Positions 1 to 14,048 of a stretch of 64,000 bases of DNA are shown one piece after another. A model generated the notes under the pieces. It was not told where the DNA came from. It did not search any database and worked only from the letters and a program-made list of their open reading frames with translations. The number at the start of each line of letters is the position of its first letter. The stretch's first letter is position 1. Both the position numbers and the translations under genes were made by a program. The stretch comes from Branchiostoma floridae (lineage: Eukaryota; Chordata; Leptocardii; Amphioxiformes; Branchiostomatidae), in the NCBI RefSeq assembly GCF_000003815.2, contig NC_049979.1:9068050-9132049 (forward strand), read 5' to 3'.

Positions 1-3000
1 TTCCCAGACTTGTGGTCTGGTGGATATGAATTATACATACTTCCAACTACCGGTAGTGGAGCAAAAGTTGAACAAATAAACTTACAGCTGAGATTTCTGA
101 TTTCTGGTAAGGGCAAACTACTAGTATTCATGAGAGGAAACCCAGCAGCCACCTACTATTGAAATGGATGAAAGCCTTTTTACCCTGTCTGAGTTTGTTT
201 CAATGTTTTCTGCTTTGCAATAGAAAACACAATGTAACTTTACATATAATGGTGTCTGAAAAGACAACTTGGTTTCTTGATTTAGAAATTGCTTCTCACA
301 GCGGAAATCACAGCTCCTATTTCTGAGAACAAATCAAGCAAAAACTATTCTCTTCACAATTCATTATTCCTTCCATGCGATTGTGTTCATTCTATGTAAA
401 ATATTGCTTGCATCTGCAACTACTGAGTGGACAAAAAATATAAGATAAAATATAAATCATAAAAGATTTCATGAGAAAGTAACCATTGATCAATGTCATC
501 AAGAGAATTTCCCCTTCAGTATAAGACAAGTCATATCGGACAAGGGTTTATTGTTCTTGACAAAAGGATAAAAAAATCATTAACTCAATAAACTGAATGA
601 ATGTAACACTCTTCACTCTGACAGATCCATTACCAGAAATTACAATTTATTCTCTATCTGTCCAAAATCTAAAGACATTTCTTCAGTACTGAAGAATATA
701 TCAATGGTTTATGGACAGACTAACTTTGGAATATTGCATTGTCAAACCTTTTGAGAACCATAACAATTTTATTGACATTAACCAATTCAATCGGTTTGCT
801 TATACCATAAAAGAAGAAAATTGTCTGATGCTCCCAATTTCAATTTCACTTTTACAGCTTGATACCTCTCAGAAAACACACTCAGTTCTTAGATTGAACG
901 AGTTTTCTTTTATTGTTCCAGGCTATGAAAATAAAAAGGGAAAGGTCTTGCCAGGATCATCGACTATCAGGAGCAGGCAGTTATCCCTAATGAACTGTCC
1001 TCTATCCTTACGTTCAGTTTGAAGGTGCCGCAAATCTTGTCTACTGGATGTTTGACACTTCTATGGCCAGCATACTCCTCTGGCAAAATACCCCCCCCCC
1101 CCCCTATTCTGGCCAATTTGTACCATTTCCTTCCATCCTGCAGACAGGTCTGGTACTAGTGGTAGAGGCGATCAATACCAGAGATAAACGCTCAAGCTAG
1201 TTATGACATAGTGCTATCATTAAATTCTAAGCGGTATTATGTAACATTCAGGTAATATGGATTAATTGAACACCTGCAGTCTTTGTATGTGGTAGCACCT
1301 TTTAGTATGTCAATCACATAAAAAGTTCCTGACAGTAACTCCCGGAGCATCATTATGTCATCACTGCTGCCAACGGACAGTAAAATTCAATAGGAAAAGT
1401 CAATAAAATCATCATGATGGTGATTCCCAACTGGCCAGGTAATCTAATATTCTGGAAAAATTTATGATACAACAGGAGCTATCCCAGAATCCTTTACAGT
1501 TAAAACCCTCTACTGTTAAGAAGCAATACAGGTCTAGAGTATACTGCATATTGATTCCTTGCAGCATAGTCTATACTAGGGTTGGGTACCAGTATAGTAA
1601 ATTCAGGTCCTGGACCTAATTGCCTGAGAAAAGTTGTAAATGGTCGATACTCGAAAAGAATGGTCCATTTCGTCACAAATGAATCTGTTTTATGGCATTT
1701 TAGAATCCTAACTTTAAGAGGGTTGTCTTCCTTTGACAGTTTAAAGGTAACTTTTCACCCAAGTCCATGTTGATTATAGGTGCATGAATCTCTACAAACT
1801 TCCATTCAAATTCAACGTCCATATAATGTTATTGTCTATCACCATGGTCTTGTTTACTCTTCAAATGAATTCCCAGACAGTTTGTTTCAACGTGGCTTCT
1901 CAGAAAGGGTGAATAGAAAGCAGAAGAAAACCCCAACACATTGGAGTGAACTGGTGTGTAATTCTTGTATTCTTCCTTAATTGTGTGTCACCTGTAACTC
2001 ATCACCAAGGGATAAAAAGAGGAGCAGACTACTGTATTGTGCCACTAATACGTAGAAAGGACGAGCCCTCAACATGCCTGAAAATCAATGAATACATTGC
2101 CCTACTTCCTTTATTTTTTCCCTTATTGAAGTCGGTATCAAGCCTCAGTTTGAGACCAACTGGAGCCAGTGTAGGCTGGAGACACTGTGACTTGAAGATA
2201 CAGTAAACAAAAGATCCATTCTGCCCAAAAGCTTTAGTCTGCCTTCGGCAGCAGTCACACTCGTCTACTGGAGCCACAGGTTCTTTTAAATGCTCTAGTT
2301 ACTGCAATCATTATGTACCTTTGCCAAGAGGCTACACTGCCTTCTGAAAAGCAACAGAGAACCAAGGACGTCCTTGATAGAACAACATGGTACCAACAAA
2401 GACCTACAGAGAATGTGTTCATTGTGTAAAATGGTCAGTATCTACCTCAAATGAAAGTAACTCGGGAAATGGTCAAATCCCCCACAGTAGTATCTCTCAA
2501 CGTGTTGAGGATGAAAGGTACCAATTGCTGCTTTTTATTCCAACACAAAACCTATAAGACTTCCAATCCACATGATTTTTTAAGACTCGTTTCCTCTGGA
2601 CGATGATTGCTGAAGGACTGGTAGAGAGATCGAAATTGGATTTGTGTAACCCTTAATATTATATTTTGACTGGAATGTGATGCAACATGCAAAAATATGG
2701 TTCAAAATACAGCAAAACACAAAGCATACAGAGTAAAATTGTTCTTTACCTACAAAATTTGTTGAGCGGTCTGATAAATTCTATGATGCTCATTGGTCGC
2801 AGCCACAGTGGGAAGGGGGTGTAGTTTGGAGGGGTGCATGGCGCTTTAAAAGTTGAAAAGTTGAAATGCACGCTCGACATTCACCTGTGCTAACATCATC
2901 GCAAAAACCTGGCAACTCTTGATGAGCAGAAACACACTGTTAACTCGGGTCTCCCAGACAGTACTTTTTCCCATCCGATCAGGCAGGTAATGATGAAGAG

Positions 3001-3885
3001 TGCCTGGTAGCTGTACTGCTGTGCCTCCTGTCATTAGTGTAACAGATGCAGGGCCTGAGGCACTCGCTCACCAACGTAAGTCTCATTATTACCCTAATTC
3101 TACCTTCTTCTGATGTTATCTGCCATATCAGATTTTACCATTTGCATCTTCCTGTTTGGTAACAGCTGTTGAATTAAGAAGATATTAGTATGTGTTCCAG
3201 ATATCACATAGTTTTAGGCCATAAATATGCCAGGTGTTATTATCAAGAAAAGAATCATATAGTAATCATCAGCATCCTAACACAGTAAAATACAGTGAGC
3301 TCATAATTGCTGGTATTCAACATTTTGGAAAGATAAAAACTGCATTTTATCTAAAATGGTAACTTCCTGGATTAAACCAACAGAAGGTGAAATCCTATTA
3401 GACAACTGACAGCCTTTTCCAGCCTAATCCTTCAGATTAGCTACAAAGCCTTTACCTATAAACAGGATTGTCTAATCTGCATCCATTATCTTCAAACTAT
3501 GATGAACTACCTCTTTCCCTTTGCTTCAAGAAAGCTCCTTTTATAATAGCAGAGCTTTTGTTTTCCTGCAAATAGCAAGTACCTCCCCCAAACAAGTTCT
3601 GGGGTGTCTCAAGAGACTCTTTTGGTACTTCTTCAAGTTAGATTGACAATGAATCAAAGTTTCCATGGCTGCACAGACCAAGAGGAAAGACACAAAGTAA
3701 TCCTACTGTTGGACTATGGCTGATCCGTTTCGGCCCTGCCCCTGCAATTAGCTCACATGGTTTGCCTTTTTTGCAGTGAAGATCTGCTGATTTGCATACT
3801 TAATGTGAAAATGACAGGAGCCTGACATAAGTCTGGCTATAGAAAGTAAACATAACTTGGAGTCCCAGAACAAATCTCTATGTGC

Positions 3886-3911
3886 TCAAGGAGGTGATAT
3901 AACCTCCTTGA
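3886..3911. repeat. Short perfect inverted repeat (hairpin)
   Basis: Ten bases are followed, after a 6-base spacer, by their exact reverse complement (arms 3886-3895 and 3902-3911). No U-tract or gene context supports a terminator. It is probably a chance or repeat-derived palindrome. Confidence 0.5.
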
Positions 3912-6183
3912 TGTGCTTTTGAACTTTCTCTTTTCCAGGCCTTGTATCTTCCAGGAGAGGTTTCTGTCTGACATTCTCACCATTACACTGTTCTAATACA
4001 ATCCATCACGACTGTTTTCTGGCCTAGTATTGAGTGACATACACCTATTAGTGACATAAACCCAGCACTGCCTATCAGTAGAGAAGAAGCTGCAACATCT
4101 GAGCACACAACTGATATTGCATGTCTTTCTGAAATTGCAACACCTGTGCTGAAAGCTGTGACAAATTAACATTGTAACCCATCTAAGATCTTCAGATACA
4201 TTTACATTGATGAAGAGGAAACAGTACCTTCAGTTTTGCTTTTTACTGGCAGGGGACAGATAAAACTTTCCTAATATTATGTTTGAGAAGACACCAATGT
4301 TTTACCTTTGTAAACCCTATAGCCAACATCCAGAGCATTTTATGATGACAGACTTGTTCCTCTATCGAACAAAGGGTAGAGGATTTGTGAAAACTAACTT
4401 TTGTTGTTCATTTGACTTTTCATAATTGAACAATCCACAAAGGAGACGAACAAAGTCAGCCAAACCACAATCCATCACCAGCCCTGCCCCGACAATTAAC
4501 TCCCCGATCCTCTTACTGCCACTGATCTGGTCATTGCTGCTTTTAATCCACAAAAGATTTAGGCTGGCTACAAAATGTGTCATGACAGGAGGAGCTATGT
4601 GCAAACACTTCAGGAGTTTTACGAGTAGTTGTGGTCTTGACTTAGACTGGATTATACTCATTAGTGACATAGCTTAGTAATAAATTTTAGATTGATGGAC
4701 TGATAACAACGTGATGTGGACATGTCCTTTAAATTGTATCACAGAACATGCTGTAAGGTACCAGATTTCTTATACAACAGTTAGTTGTGATTTCTTGATG
4801 AAATGTCTTGCGTGGTCAGTTATCACGAAATGATATGGATGTCACAACTGACTTCTATGCTGAAAACATTCATTCTAAAACCTCCAATGTAAAACAGGCC
4901 AACAGATCGCAACAAAAAAAAGAACCATTTCACAGATGTAGGTCAGGGATGGTTGAAGTTTAGCCCCATCAAGCCTACCAGTGGAAAGAACATCTGTTCT
5001 TCCACAACAATGCCATTTCCTGATTCCATTGTCTTCTGAAGCTATGCTGTACCATGTGTTCCAGCCCTAAGGCCATGCTCGCTAATGCTCGCTCAGGTGA
5101 TGACATAATGCAGGGCTTGAAATTCAGGGTACTTTGGTTCACCCAGCATTGTACATCTAATTTTTGAATGTAAGTGCACTGGCATAGGTAGGAACTGTGT
5201 AGGGTTATGTACGTAAAGGCATTAATACACTGGTCATCATCATCATCATCAGAAAAATATTAAAACCTTTACAGATCTTACTTTGAAGTTAGCCATTCAA
5301 TTTCATATCAAAACTCAGAAAAGGGGCAGTAAGGTTTGCAGAGTTGCATTTTACTGACTATCTACTTCATTTTATGCTTTTCTGTGCACCAGATTTTCAG
5401 GTGAGGTACACCAGTCCATCTATTCCCATTTGATACATTTTGAGCCATTTGCTACCATACGTGCTTTGAGGACATCAAGCATCTGTATTCTAAAAAATGA
5501 TGTTAGGTAGAATCTCTTTTGTCTTAATCAGCCTTCTGTTGCTTTGTCTTCCTAAAATTATTACAGCGTATCCTAACACATGTTTCCCAACATATTGCCT
5601 GTATGGAAACATTTCTTCATTTGTCTTTATCAATTGTGGAGCAAGGTAGGCAATTGACATACAATGTCAATGTAAATGAAAGCTCTTTTCTACAGCCAAG
5701 AGCATTACAGGTGTTGATGATGAATGTTAAAGTTGGGGATGAAAGTTAGACTAAATATGTTGTAAGAACTGACAGAAGTTATATAAAAAATCAGTCAAAA
5801 TGTGGAAAAACCATGGTGACATAAGCCAATTTCCGCAGCATATGTGCAAGATGGGGATTATCTGACCTCCCCCACCCTTCCAATCACTACAGGCAAATCC
5901 TATCAGCTTTGTAGCTGACCATCCGACCATCATCAAAAGAGATGTAAATGAAAATTTGGTTAAGTCAAGATCATGGACCAAAAGAACATTTTCAGTTTCT
6001 TGACCGACTCGCGGTCATCCAAAAATACTAACTCAAAAGGCCAGATTTAACACTTTTTCTTTTACTATATACTTACTGCATAGACTATTGACTGCATAAT
6101 TTATGACTTGCAACAGTCTAAAGGACTCAATATCTCGATCAAAGTAAAGTTCGACATCAAGGTTATTGGATATGCAAGGTTAC

Positions 6184-6282
6184 TGAGGTAACTGGATAGA
6201 TTGAAACTGTTTCGCGTAGCATCCATCAAAGGTAGTGGATACTACCTGGAACGTCTGGACGTTTCAAAGGTCTATCCAGTTT
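6184..6282. repeat. Diverged copy of a dispersed repeat family
   Basis: This segment shares an arrangement with 32016-32096, 36678-36757, 56572-56650 and 63582-63600: a GTAACTGGATA-like or CCAGTTGCTTGAGTAAC-like end, then a block resembling CATCAAAGGTAGTGGATACTA. The match here is weak. It has no coding capacity and looks like a non-autonomous mobile element. Confidence 0.45.
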
Positions 6283-8884
6283 TCACAAAATTTATTAGAT
6301 TTGAGGTCATTGCATTCATGTTGCACAGTATGAACAATATACCATAGTCCATTATAGAGCGTGCGCATTGAACTAAAATATTCATCACCACTTCTTCCAA
6401 CTTGACATTCCAAGACCAAGTTCATAAATCTTTGTTCCCCATAGAGAGACGGTCAGACAGCCTATACTTAATCATCACAATGACAAAGAAATCTTAAGAA
6501 ATGTCAACACTGTCATGAGCAGGAGCGCTTTCAACCTGCTGAATTTGTCAACTTACCATGTTTGCTGAAAGCCTTCAACATTGCTAATAGACTTTCATTA
6601 CAAAACAAAAAAACAAACAAAACACATAATAAGGACTGCTTCATCACTTTTGCATGTCTTTACTCAGGTGACTAATATTCCAGGAAGCGAAGTGTCCTTG
6701 AATGATCATGTTATTTGGAAGTATCATAGATTTCACTTAAACAGGTGATGCATCCATCCTGCTAACCCAAAGTAAGCTTGTATTACTTCACATCTTCTGT
6801 AATACAGAAATGTGTGAGAATCAGAGTACCGAAAGTAAGGACATGCTAGAAAATGTGATAAGGAAAAATAATTAAATACCCTTCCTCAGTAAATTAGATG
6901 TCTCCATTTCAATGCTGATTTAAGTACTTTTCTGCACAAGATATCTCGATAATAGATCTCTTTATTAACAAAAGACACCACAAAAGAACCTTCAAGAAGA
7001 TCATTAGGAAGAACTGCAGCAAAAAGGCTGTCCTTTAAAATTTAGATAAGATGGAATCACACAACTGCAGTAGACAAAGACGGAGTTAATACTTCATGAG
7101 CAATGACCAAGATGGTACCAAGACATGCAAAGAATCAATACGTAATGACGTTCACGGTCAAACTATTTCCAGAATCTTTTCGATTGCCTTGGCAGTGAGA
7201 TTCATCTTGCAAGGTCCCCAGGGACTGGTGCATTTGTGGGTCTTTGTTTTGTGACAGGAAATTTGGCCAGCCTGGCGGTACCCAAGCACCTGTCCTTCAT
7301 ATAACACAACAGATGGGGAAACTGGCAAACTTGGATGAAGTCCAGCTTACTGAGGGGATTACCACTGACCGAGTGATAAGTCATTTTGCACACAACTTCC
7401 ACTTTTGTTTTGTTCCCTGAGCCACATGTACAGCCATTGTTGCAAGAAAATGCACACTGTGACAATACTTAAAGAGTTTTTCACCTGTAGGAATTGCTTC
7501 AGATCTTTCTTACCTTGTGACTTACCCTAACATGTGAATAATAGATTACCAGGGAACGGTTTTCAATTTGGGACCGTCTGAACTGGAGAGCATTTGCCAA
7601 ATACATTGTTTTATCCCTGTAAGGCCTTCATTGCTTGAATAGTTCCTTGTAAACAATGAAATAATCAATTTAAAAAAAATCTTGTTGTAAAATCAGGATG
7701 CATTCGATTATTGAGGAGTGATCATACAATATCAGAAAATGTACACTTTGCTGTCATGTACATGTATGTCAGACTCTCTCTCTCTCTCTCACTCACTATC
7801 TTTATCTAATTGTACACATTTTAACCTTCCAACTCTCTACAACCAGGCACCACAATCTACAGATAGTGTAACAAAATCTTGGTTGGGATGAGAAAACACT
7901 CCGAGCCTGCTGGGAATGGACCGTGGGGCTGACACCTGTTTCCACACCGAGCAACTGTAACTACAACACACAAGTACAAGGGCCCATAGCTACACCATTC
8001 ATCCAGTCTGCTCCCAGCCTCTTAATAAGTCTTATGCAGACTGACAGGTGAATGGAGGCTTGTCAAGGCAGTTGTTAATTGTCTGGAAGTTGGTGTCAAT
8101 ACATTTTATTGCAGATAGACAGTCTGTCAAGACTAGCATTAAATATTGAGATTTCTTACAATGTTGCGCATATCAAAGTCAGCGACTGAGTTTGCAACAA
8201 ATTTTTGAAAAGCTCCATCATATAATTCAGTCTGAGAAAGGTGAACGTCCTGTAGATGAATATGATTACCTACGGTGCAATGCCAAGCCATTTAGTAGCC
8301 TCCACCAAGCCTTCCTAAACTGTAATGTATGGCAGAATGTGGCCAGGAGAGTGAGTCTGCAGAGAGGATAACACAACTGACAGGGCAGTTAGGGGACATG
8401 ATATCCCATAGAGGACAGTCACAGAAATGACATGTTCATCATGCTGAAATCACACCATAACCAAATATGCACTGTTAAAAGTATCTAAAACTATCCATGC
8501 CTCCGTGGGGAGAGAGAGAGTGCATGAAGACTTTGCGAATCTTGTATTGCTGGAATCTACAGCCATGACTAACTTATTGTTAGAATTATATCAAGTTGTT
8601 TGTGCTGTTTGACAGATGCTATAGTCAACCAAGCACCTGCTTCCAACCTAATAAGTGGTAACCAAGCATAAATGCCTCTTTGGCTATGCTCCAATAGAAG
8701 TAAAGGCCTGGTCATTTTATTCATGCGGTAATTGTATGACTATAAACTGAAATTCTTTGGGTAGTCATACAAATCAGCCCTACAAAAATTTAATGGAAAA
8801 GTCTGTTTTAGATAGTTCCTGGTGGTTGGTTCTGCCATAGTCTGCTTGCATCAAAATCAAATGATGACCAAATCTGACAATCCC

Positions 8885-9720
8885 CCCCGGAAAATATGTT
8901 GGGGGGGCGTCGCCCCCCCAAAAAATCAAGCTGAAACCTTGTGCATTTTTTTGATGATGGAAATTTCATAAAATCAAGCTAGTCTAACAGCATAGTTTAC
9001 CCCTGAAAATGCAAGAAATGGCGTTTCAGAGAGTCCCGATTTCAAAATTTCGCCAGACCTCCCTTGTGACGACTGCGTCTTCGACGCAGGACAATATGTT
9101 GCGGGAGCGTTGCTCTGAAAAATCTTTTAAACCAATAGAAATTGCACTATCGTACTTAGCTTAGTTTACAAGCAGAATGTGCCACTGAAATTCAGGAAAT
9201 GACGTTTCAGACAGTCAAGATTTTAAAATTTTCTCCGGACCTTCCTAGCGATGACTTACGCTTCCGGTGCTCACAACGACATGGTGAAAATTTGTGTGTG
9301 GTAGCTTAGGTCATCGCCCTCAAACATCTTTTTCTTTGACAAAAATGGCATAAGATTTAGCATGGTCTGCAAGCAAAACTTGTCCCTCAAAATACAGAAA
9401 ATGTCGTTTCAGAGGGTGCAGATTTCGAAATTTCCAAAGACCAACCTTGCAACAGCTCGCACCTTCGGAATTCGAAATCGTGAAAATATTTTGGGGGCAT
9501 CGCCGTCGCTAAAACCATGTGTCTTTCTAACAGAATTGCCATCAAACTTAGCTTAGTCTGGCAGCAAAATTTGCCCGACAAAACGCATGAAAGGCCGTAT
9601 TAGAGGGTCAAGATTTCAAATTTTCCCGGGGGAGCATGCCCCCGGACCCCCCATGCCTTCGGCGCTACGTAAGCGTGTGCCGCATAATTCGGTCAGTAAA
9701 AGTTCGCCCCACCAGACGAA
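8885..9720. repeat. Diverged tandem repeat, about 180-195 bp period
   Basis: At least four units begin near 8985, 9161, 9358 and 9547. Each carries an AGCNTAGTYTRCAAGCA-like stretch, then a GAAATGRCGTTTCAGA-like stretch, then a GC-rich patch. The block is preceded by a G-run/C-run palindrome around 8900-8928. Short open frames here simply follow the repeat. It is possibly a decayed satellite or tandem mobile-element array. Confidence 0.6.
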
Positions 9721-9844
9721 ATTTCCTGCGAGCCGCCTCTGCAATGGAATAGCGCACCAGTTGCTAACCAGTACAGACAGGTGCACTAGACAAACATTTC
9801 ATCCTCTGTATTCTATATGTCAATGACTTGACCTTCTAGCACAT

Positions 9845-10690
9845 CTTACCACACCTAGTTACTATTGAATCTGACGATAACTCTTTTGGTTAACAAGAAC
9901 AAACTCAGGACAGCCATATTTTATCTACTGTATTATATTTTAAACGAATGTCCTTGGAGAGTTTAGACAAGGATGTCATTGATCAGGTGGGTGTGGCAGG
10001 CTCTCTTGTCTTGTCAAACCTAGTTACCACAAGACTTGAATCTGACCTGCTTTAACAAAGGTTTCTAACCAGTGCACCAGTTGCTAATCAGCACAGACAC
10101 TGGGCAGACAAAGATTTCATCCGCTGTATTCTATACATGTATGTCAAGGACCTTGGAGAGTGCAAGTAAGAATGCCATTGATCAGTTGGGTGTGTCATGT
10201 CACTCTCTTGTCTTGCCACACCTAGCTACTTTTGAATCTGTTAACTCATTCAGGTAACCAATACAAACTCATGTTTCAACCAATGATATTCTATCTGAAT
10301 GTCTTCAGAGAATTCCAAGAAGAATGGTATACAGATGAACCAATGTGACAGTATGTTGCCACACCTAGCTACTCTTGAATCTGTTAACTCATTCAGGTAA
10401 CCAATACAAACTCATGTTTCATTCACTGATATTCTACCTGTCAGTGAATGTCTTCAGAGAATTCGAAGAAGAATGGTAACATATGCACCAATGTGACACA
10501 CCTAGTTACTCTTGAATCTATTAACTCATTCATGTTGCTACTGAGATGCCACACCTAGTTACTCTTGAATCTAATAACTAATTCATGTTGCTATGGAGAT
10601 GCCACGCCTAGTTACTCTTGAATCTGATAACTCATTCATGTTGCTATTGAGATGCCACACCTAGTTACTCTTGAAACTAAAAACACATTC
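9845..10690. repeat. Minisatellite, 52-53 bp core period with longer diverged units
   Basis: The phrase GCCACACCTAGTTACTCTTG followed by AATCTGATAACTCATTCA recurs near 9849, 10211, 10360, 10497, 10549, 10601 and 10653. The last four units are 52-53 bases apart. The earlier ones are spread by an extra block containing CCAATACAAACTCATGTTTC. There is no coding potential. Confidence 0.7.
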
Positions 10691-11569
10691 ATCTTGCTGC
10701 TGAAGTGTTTAACAATCCATCAAACTTACACAGACTTGGGGAGGTCAGATTATGCAACACTTGGCACTGCTCCAGAAATGTACTTCCATATACCTGTAGA
10801 TGCATCATATGAGAGGAGGGCATTGCCACGGCTGTCATTTATACAAGGTAACAAGGTGTGGTCACATAGTCTAGACAGAACAATTTATCTAATTACACTT
10901 TCCGAGTGAAGAAATATAAAAGTTTGCCCAATTCAATATAAGTAAATGGACAGCTATCAATGGTAATTGAATTGTCTTTCATGTGCATCCAGTCAGAATG
11001 TCATACAACAATGTAACAATATAACAATACATGTTGTACACTGAAATTGTTTATAGAAGTGTGGGAAATTTGAGAAAAAATATACCCTGTCCCAATACCT
11101 CTGTACATCAAAAAGAAGAAATGCCATGTATTGGATGGATATGGATGAGCTAAAATAACAAGATTCCCCTAGGGTCCTGTAAAAGTATCTGTGAAGAAAA
11201 TTGGGTACAATCAAGGGGAAGTTCAAATGGGAATGTCATACAGAAGATGACACAATAGTAGGTGGGGAACCTGACCTTTGGTAGGCTTATAAATCATTCA
11301 TTGGTCTTCACATGTCTCTACATGTTGAGGAATCTAAGGAGCAGCATCAAAGGAACAATTAGGTTGTATCTACATTGTACCAATTGAAAGTAACATCATT
11401 CTAAATTCCTGATGCTCTGTCTCGTCAAATATCCACTACAATCTATTGCCTTGGTGTTGTGGGTGTGGTTCTAAACCAGATAATATCTTCACTGACATTT
11501 CAATGTTACTCTCCAAATCTGTGTGATGCACTGCATTAAGGGACACAGCAGTTTTTACCTGCATGTATG
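10691..11569. other. Non-repetitive stretch, nothing recognised
   Basis: I see no exon-like segment, RNA gene or inverted repeat here. Short open frames on both strands are hydrophobic or low-information and have no family resemblance. Confidence 0.5.
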
Positions 11570-12200
11570 CAGGTATGGTTTTCACGGGCGTGGGAAAATT
11601 TGGAAGCTGGGGATTTAGGGCGCTGTATCTCGAGAACGGATGGTGCGAGCACGGCGATTTTTGGTACGTGGGTTGGGGGTGGTGGCCTGACACTCAGGTT
11701 TGATTTTGGGCCTCCTGGCGCTTGAACTTGACATTGCAGGTGGCATTTTTGGTGTTTTTGGGGCACTTTTGGCGCTCTGTGTCCGGAACGATACGCGCCA
11801 TTGCGACGATTTTTGGTGCATGGGTGGGAAGTTGTTGCCTGTTGCCTAGGATTGACTTTGGGCCTTGTCGCGTTTGAACTTGACGCGGCAGGTCGAATTT
11901 TGTGTCCGGGAGGGGTGTTTCCGGAGTTATATCTTTTGAACGGTTGGTGCGGGCGCGATGATATTTGGCACATGTGTCGGCGGTGGCTGAATAATTCTCA
12001 ATTTTGATTTTGGCGCCCTTGGTGCTTGAACTTGACGTTCCAGGTTACCTTTTGTGCGGGCACTGCGCGTGCGCTGTATCTCCGGAACGCAAAATGCCAT
12101 CGTGTTGCTATTTGTTACGTGGGTTGTTGCTGCTGTCCTGGTGGTCAGGTTTGATTTTGGGCCTCCTAGTGCTTGAACTTGATACTGTATAGGTTGATTC
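11570..12200. repeat. GC-rich diverged tandem repeat, about 150 bp period
   Basis: Four units can be aligned on the phrase TTTGGGCCTCCTGGCGCTTG then AACTTGA, near 11703, 11852, 12007 and 12152. Each also holds a CTGTATCTCSRGAACG-like and a GATTTTTGGTACGTGGG-like segment. Open frames up to 145 codons cross the block on the minus strand, but they repeat the same proline- and arginine-rich peptides in register with the DNA repeat, so I do not call a gene. Confidence 0.65.
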
Positions 12201-14048
12201 TGTTTTGGTGTGGTTGGGGCATCCTCCCAATATCTGCTTGGTTCTGAAAACAGATTACAGTTGGATGTAGAACCATCATCTGGCCTGGGGCAACCTTCAA
12301 TGTATCAGGTTACTTTGTATCCCCTGTCTTAGTGGCACTGACGGTGTGCCAGATGACGGGAGTGTACCAGATGATATATCTGTTGGTCAGGTATAATTGG
12401 AGTTTGCTTATTACTCTTTGTGGTGTTTCTAGAGCTGTATAGTACTGAGTTTAAAGTTCTGGTACAAGTTCCTTTACCCTGTTGGCAATCATGGTTGAAC
12501 TTGAACTTAAACAGAAGAAGATGCAATTTTCTAATGTGGAGGAGAACTGTATAGAGCGTGGGCATAAGAGAAAGGTATGTGTATGATTTGTCCTGTGTTT
12601 CTTTTTGTTTCTTTGGTAATGCCATTTCCAATTCCATACTGTATACAGGTAATTTGTAGTTTTGGGCTAGTCATATTCGCTTGGTTTTTGGGCCTGCTTA
12701 ATCTATAGTACAGGCAGGGTTAAGTGGTGGAGGCTTAGCTTGGTTCTGTTTTAAATTCAGTATCGTTTGTTGCATTTTGTCGCGGCAAATATATGATGAA
12801 ATTCCCCTTCTAAGCAACTGCTCATTGGTTTGTGGGGATGTTTGCTGGGTGTTTGCTTTGACTACAACAGCTTCTGAACTTTTCAAAGCTTCCATTGCCA
12901 GCAGCTTGCCATCTATAAATGGGATTAACAAGGACATTTTTCATAGTAAATTATGCTGTTAAATTTGGCTTAGATACTACAGGAGATTTAGATTTGGGTT
13001 GGATGGATTGAATAAAAATATCATACCACCCTGGGGACTAACTGTTGCTGCTGCATCATGGGGGCCAGCACTATTCATATTGTCTAATGTCTATGGAACT
13101 ACTATAAAAGTATCATTGGTCAAATTATGCAAGTAACCTTCCGATGTCAAGTGAATAACACCCCAGAAATAAATCTTTAATGAATATCATTGGAAGAACA
13201 CAAACCAAGGAGATTTAGCAGCTGCATTAGGTCAGTACATTGAAATAGGAAGATATTAGTACTGAATATATCATGTGACAGAGTAACTACATGTACATGG
13301 GCCATCTGAGACAAAAAAAAAGGTTGCGTCTCAACAACTTCAAGGTACTGTGGTTGGTTACATACTTAAGAAATCCAAAATAAGTAATGTTCATCCATGT
13401 CCAAACTTACAAATTCAGAAAATGGAATTTCAGACTTTTGCATGGTGCACAACCAACAGGGTAAAAAGCTCATTTTTTCCAACCACGTACCACAGACAAA
13501 AAGGCAAAAATACACAATAGGTCTACAGAAACCCAATACATTTCATGCAGGCCTGAGGTCTACGAACTCTTGTTCCTGGTTTGTTCTCAGGTAAAAACAT
13601 GTGGTGGAAATGACAGATGGCACCTGGTGGATTGACATTTCTTTGGGTTTTCTTCATTTGCTTTGGGGCAATGGACATCTTGTTATCTGTTTACATAATA
13701 TATGCTCAAAGCAAGATAATAATATCATACTGTAAGGGTACTGCACTGTACTTGCTTGTGTTTTTGTTACTGCCATACTTAGTTACGAGGGTCTGTCAAT
13801 GTGCATATATATTAAGAAACAACATGACAGTTCTAGAGTGATTAATTTTAAAAAATTATAAAAATTGATACTACATGCATCGATACATTCTTGCAATAAC
13901 TTCAGCACTTGGCAAAGCATGTGATACAAACAGCTAACATCTAACCTAAGCTCTGATTGGCTACTGACAGATGAAAGGAAAAGAACACAACAGCAAAAAA
14001 AAAAGTTTTTCCCTACCAAGGAAAACATAAGAAAGTCTATAAGACAAA
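12200..14048. other. Downstream flank of INO80; no exon identified
   Basis: If the donor-like site at 14064-14065 is used, INO80 continues past its last clear exon and a further small exon plus the 3' UTR may lie here or further left. If it is not used, the 3' UTR starts at 14048. I could not find a phase-1 exon resembling the vertebrate INO80 C-terminus, which is low-complexity and hard to spot by eye. Confidence 0.4.

Larger units (their letters stand above)
1..8880. other. Intergenic or unassigned region, no gene recognised
   Basis: No open frame here has a recognisable domain or a run of phase-consistent exons; all are short and low in information. Visible content is a poly-C tract at 1091-1104, a CT microsatellite at about 7772-7791, a 10-bp perfect inverted repeat at 3886-3911 and one dispersed-repeat copy at 6184-6282. 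The region lies downstream of INO80 and could hold its 3' UTR or a last small coding exon, which I could not identify. Confidence 0.5.

Noticed and set aside
11536-11973. 145-codon minus-strand frame, Pro/Arg/Lys-rich
   Set aside because: It repeats in register with the 150-base DNA repeat and has no splice or family support.
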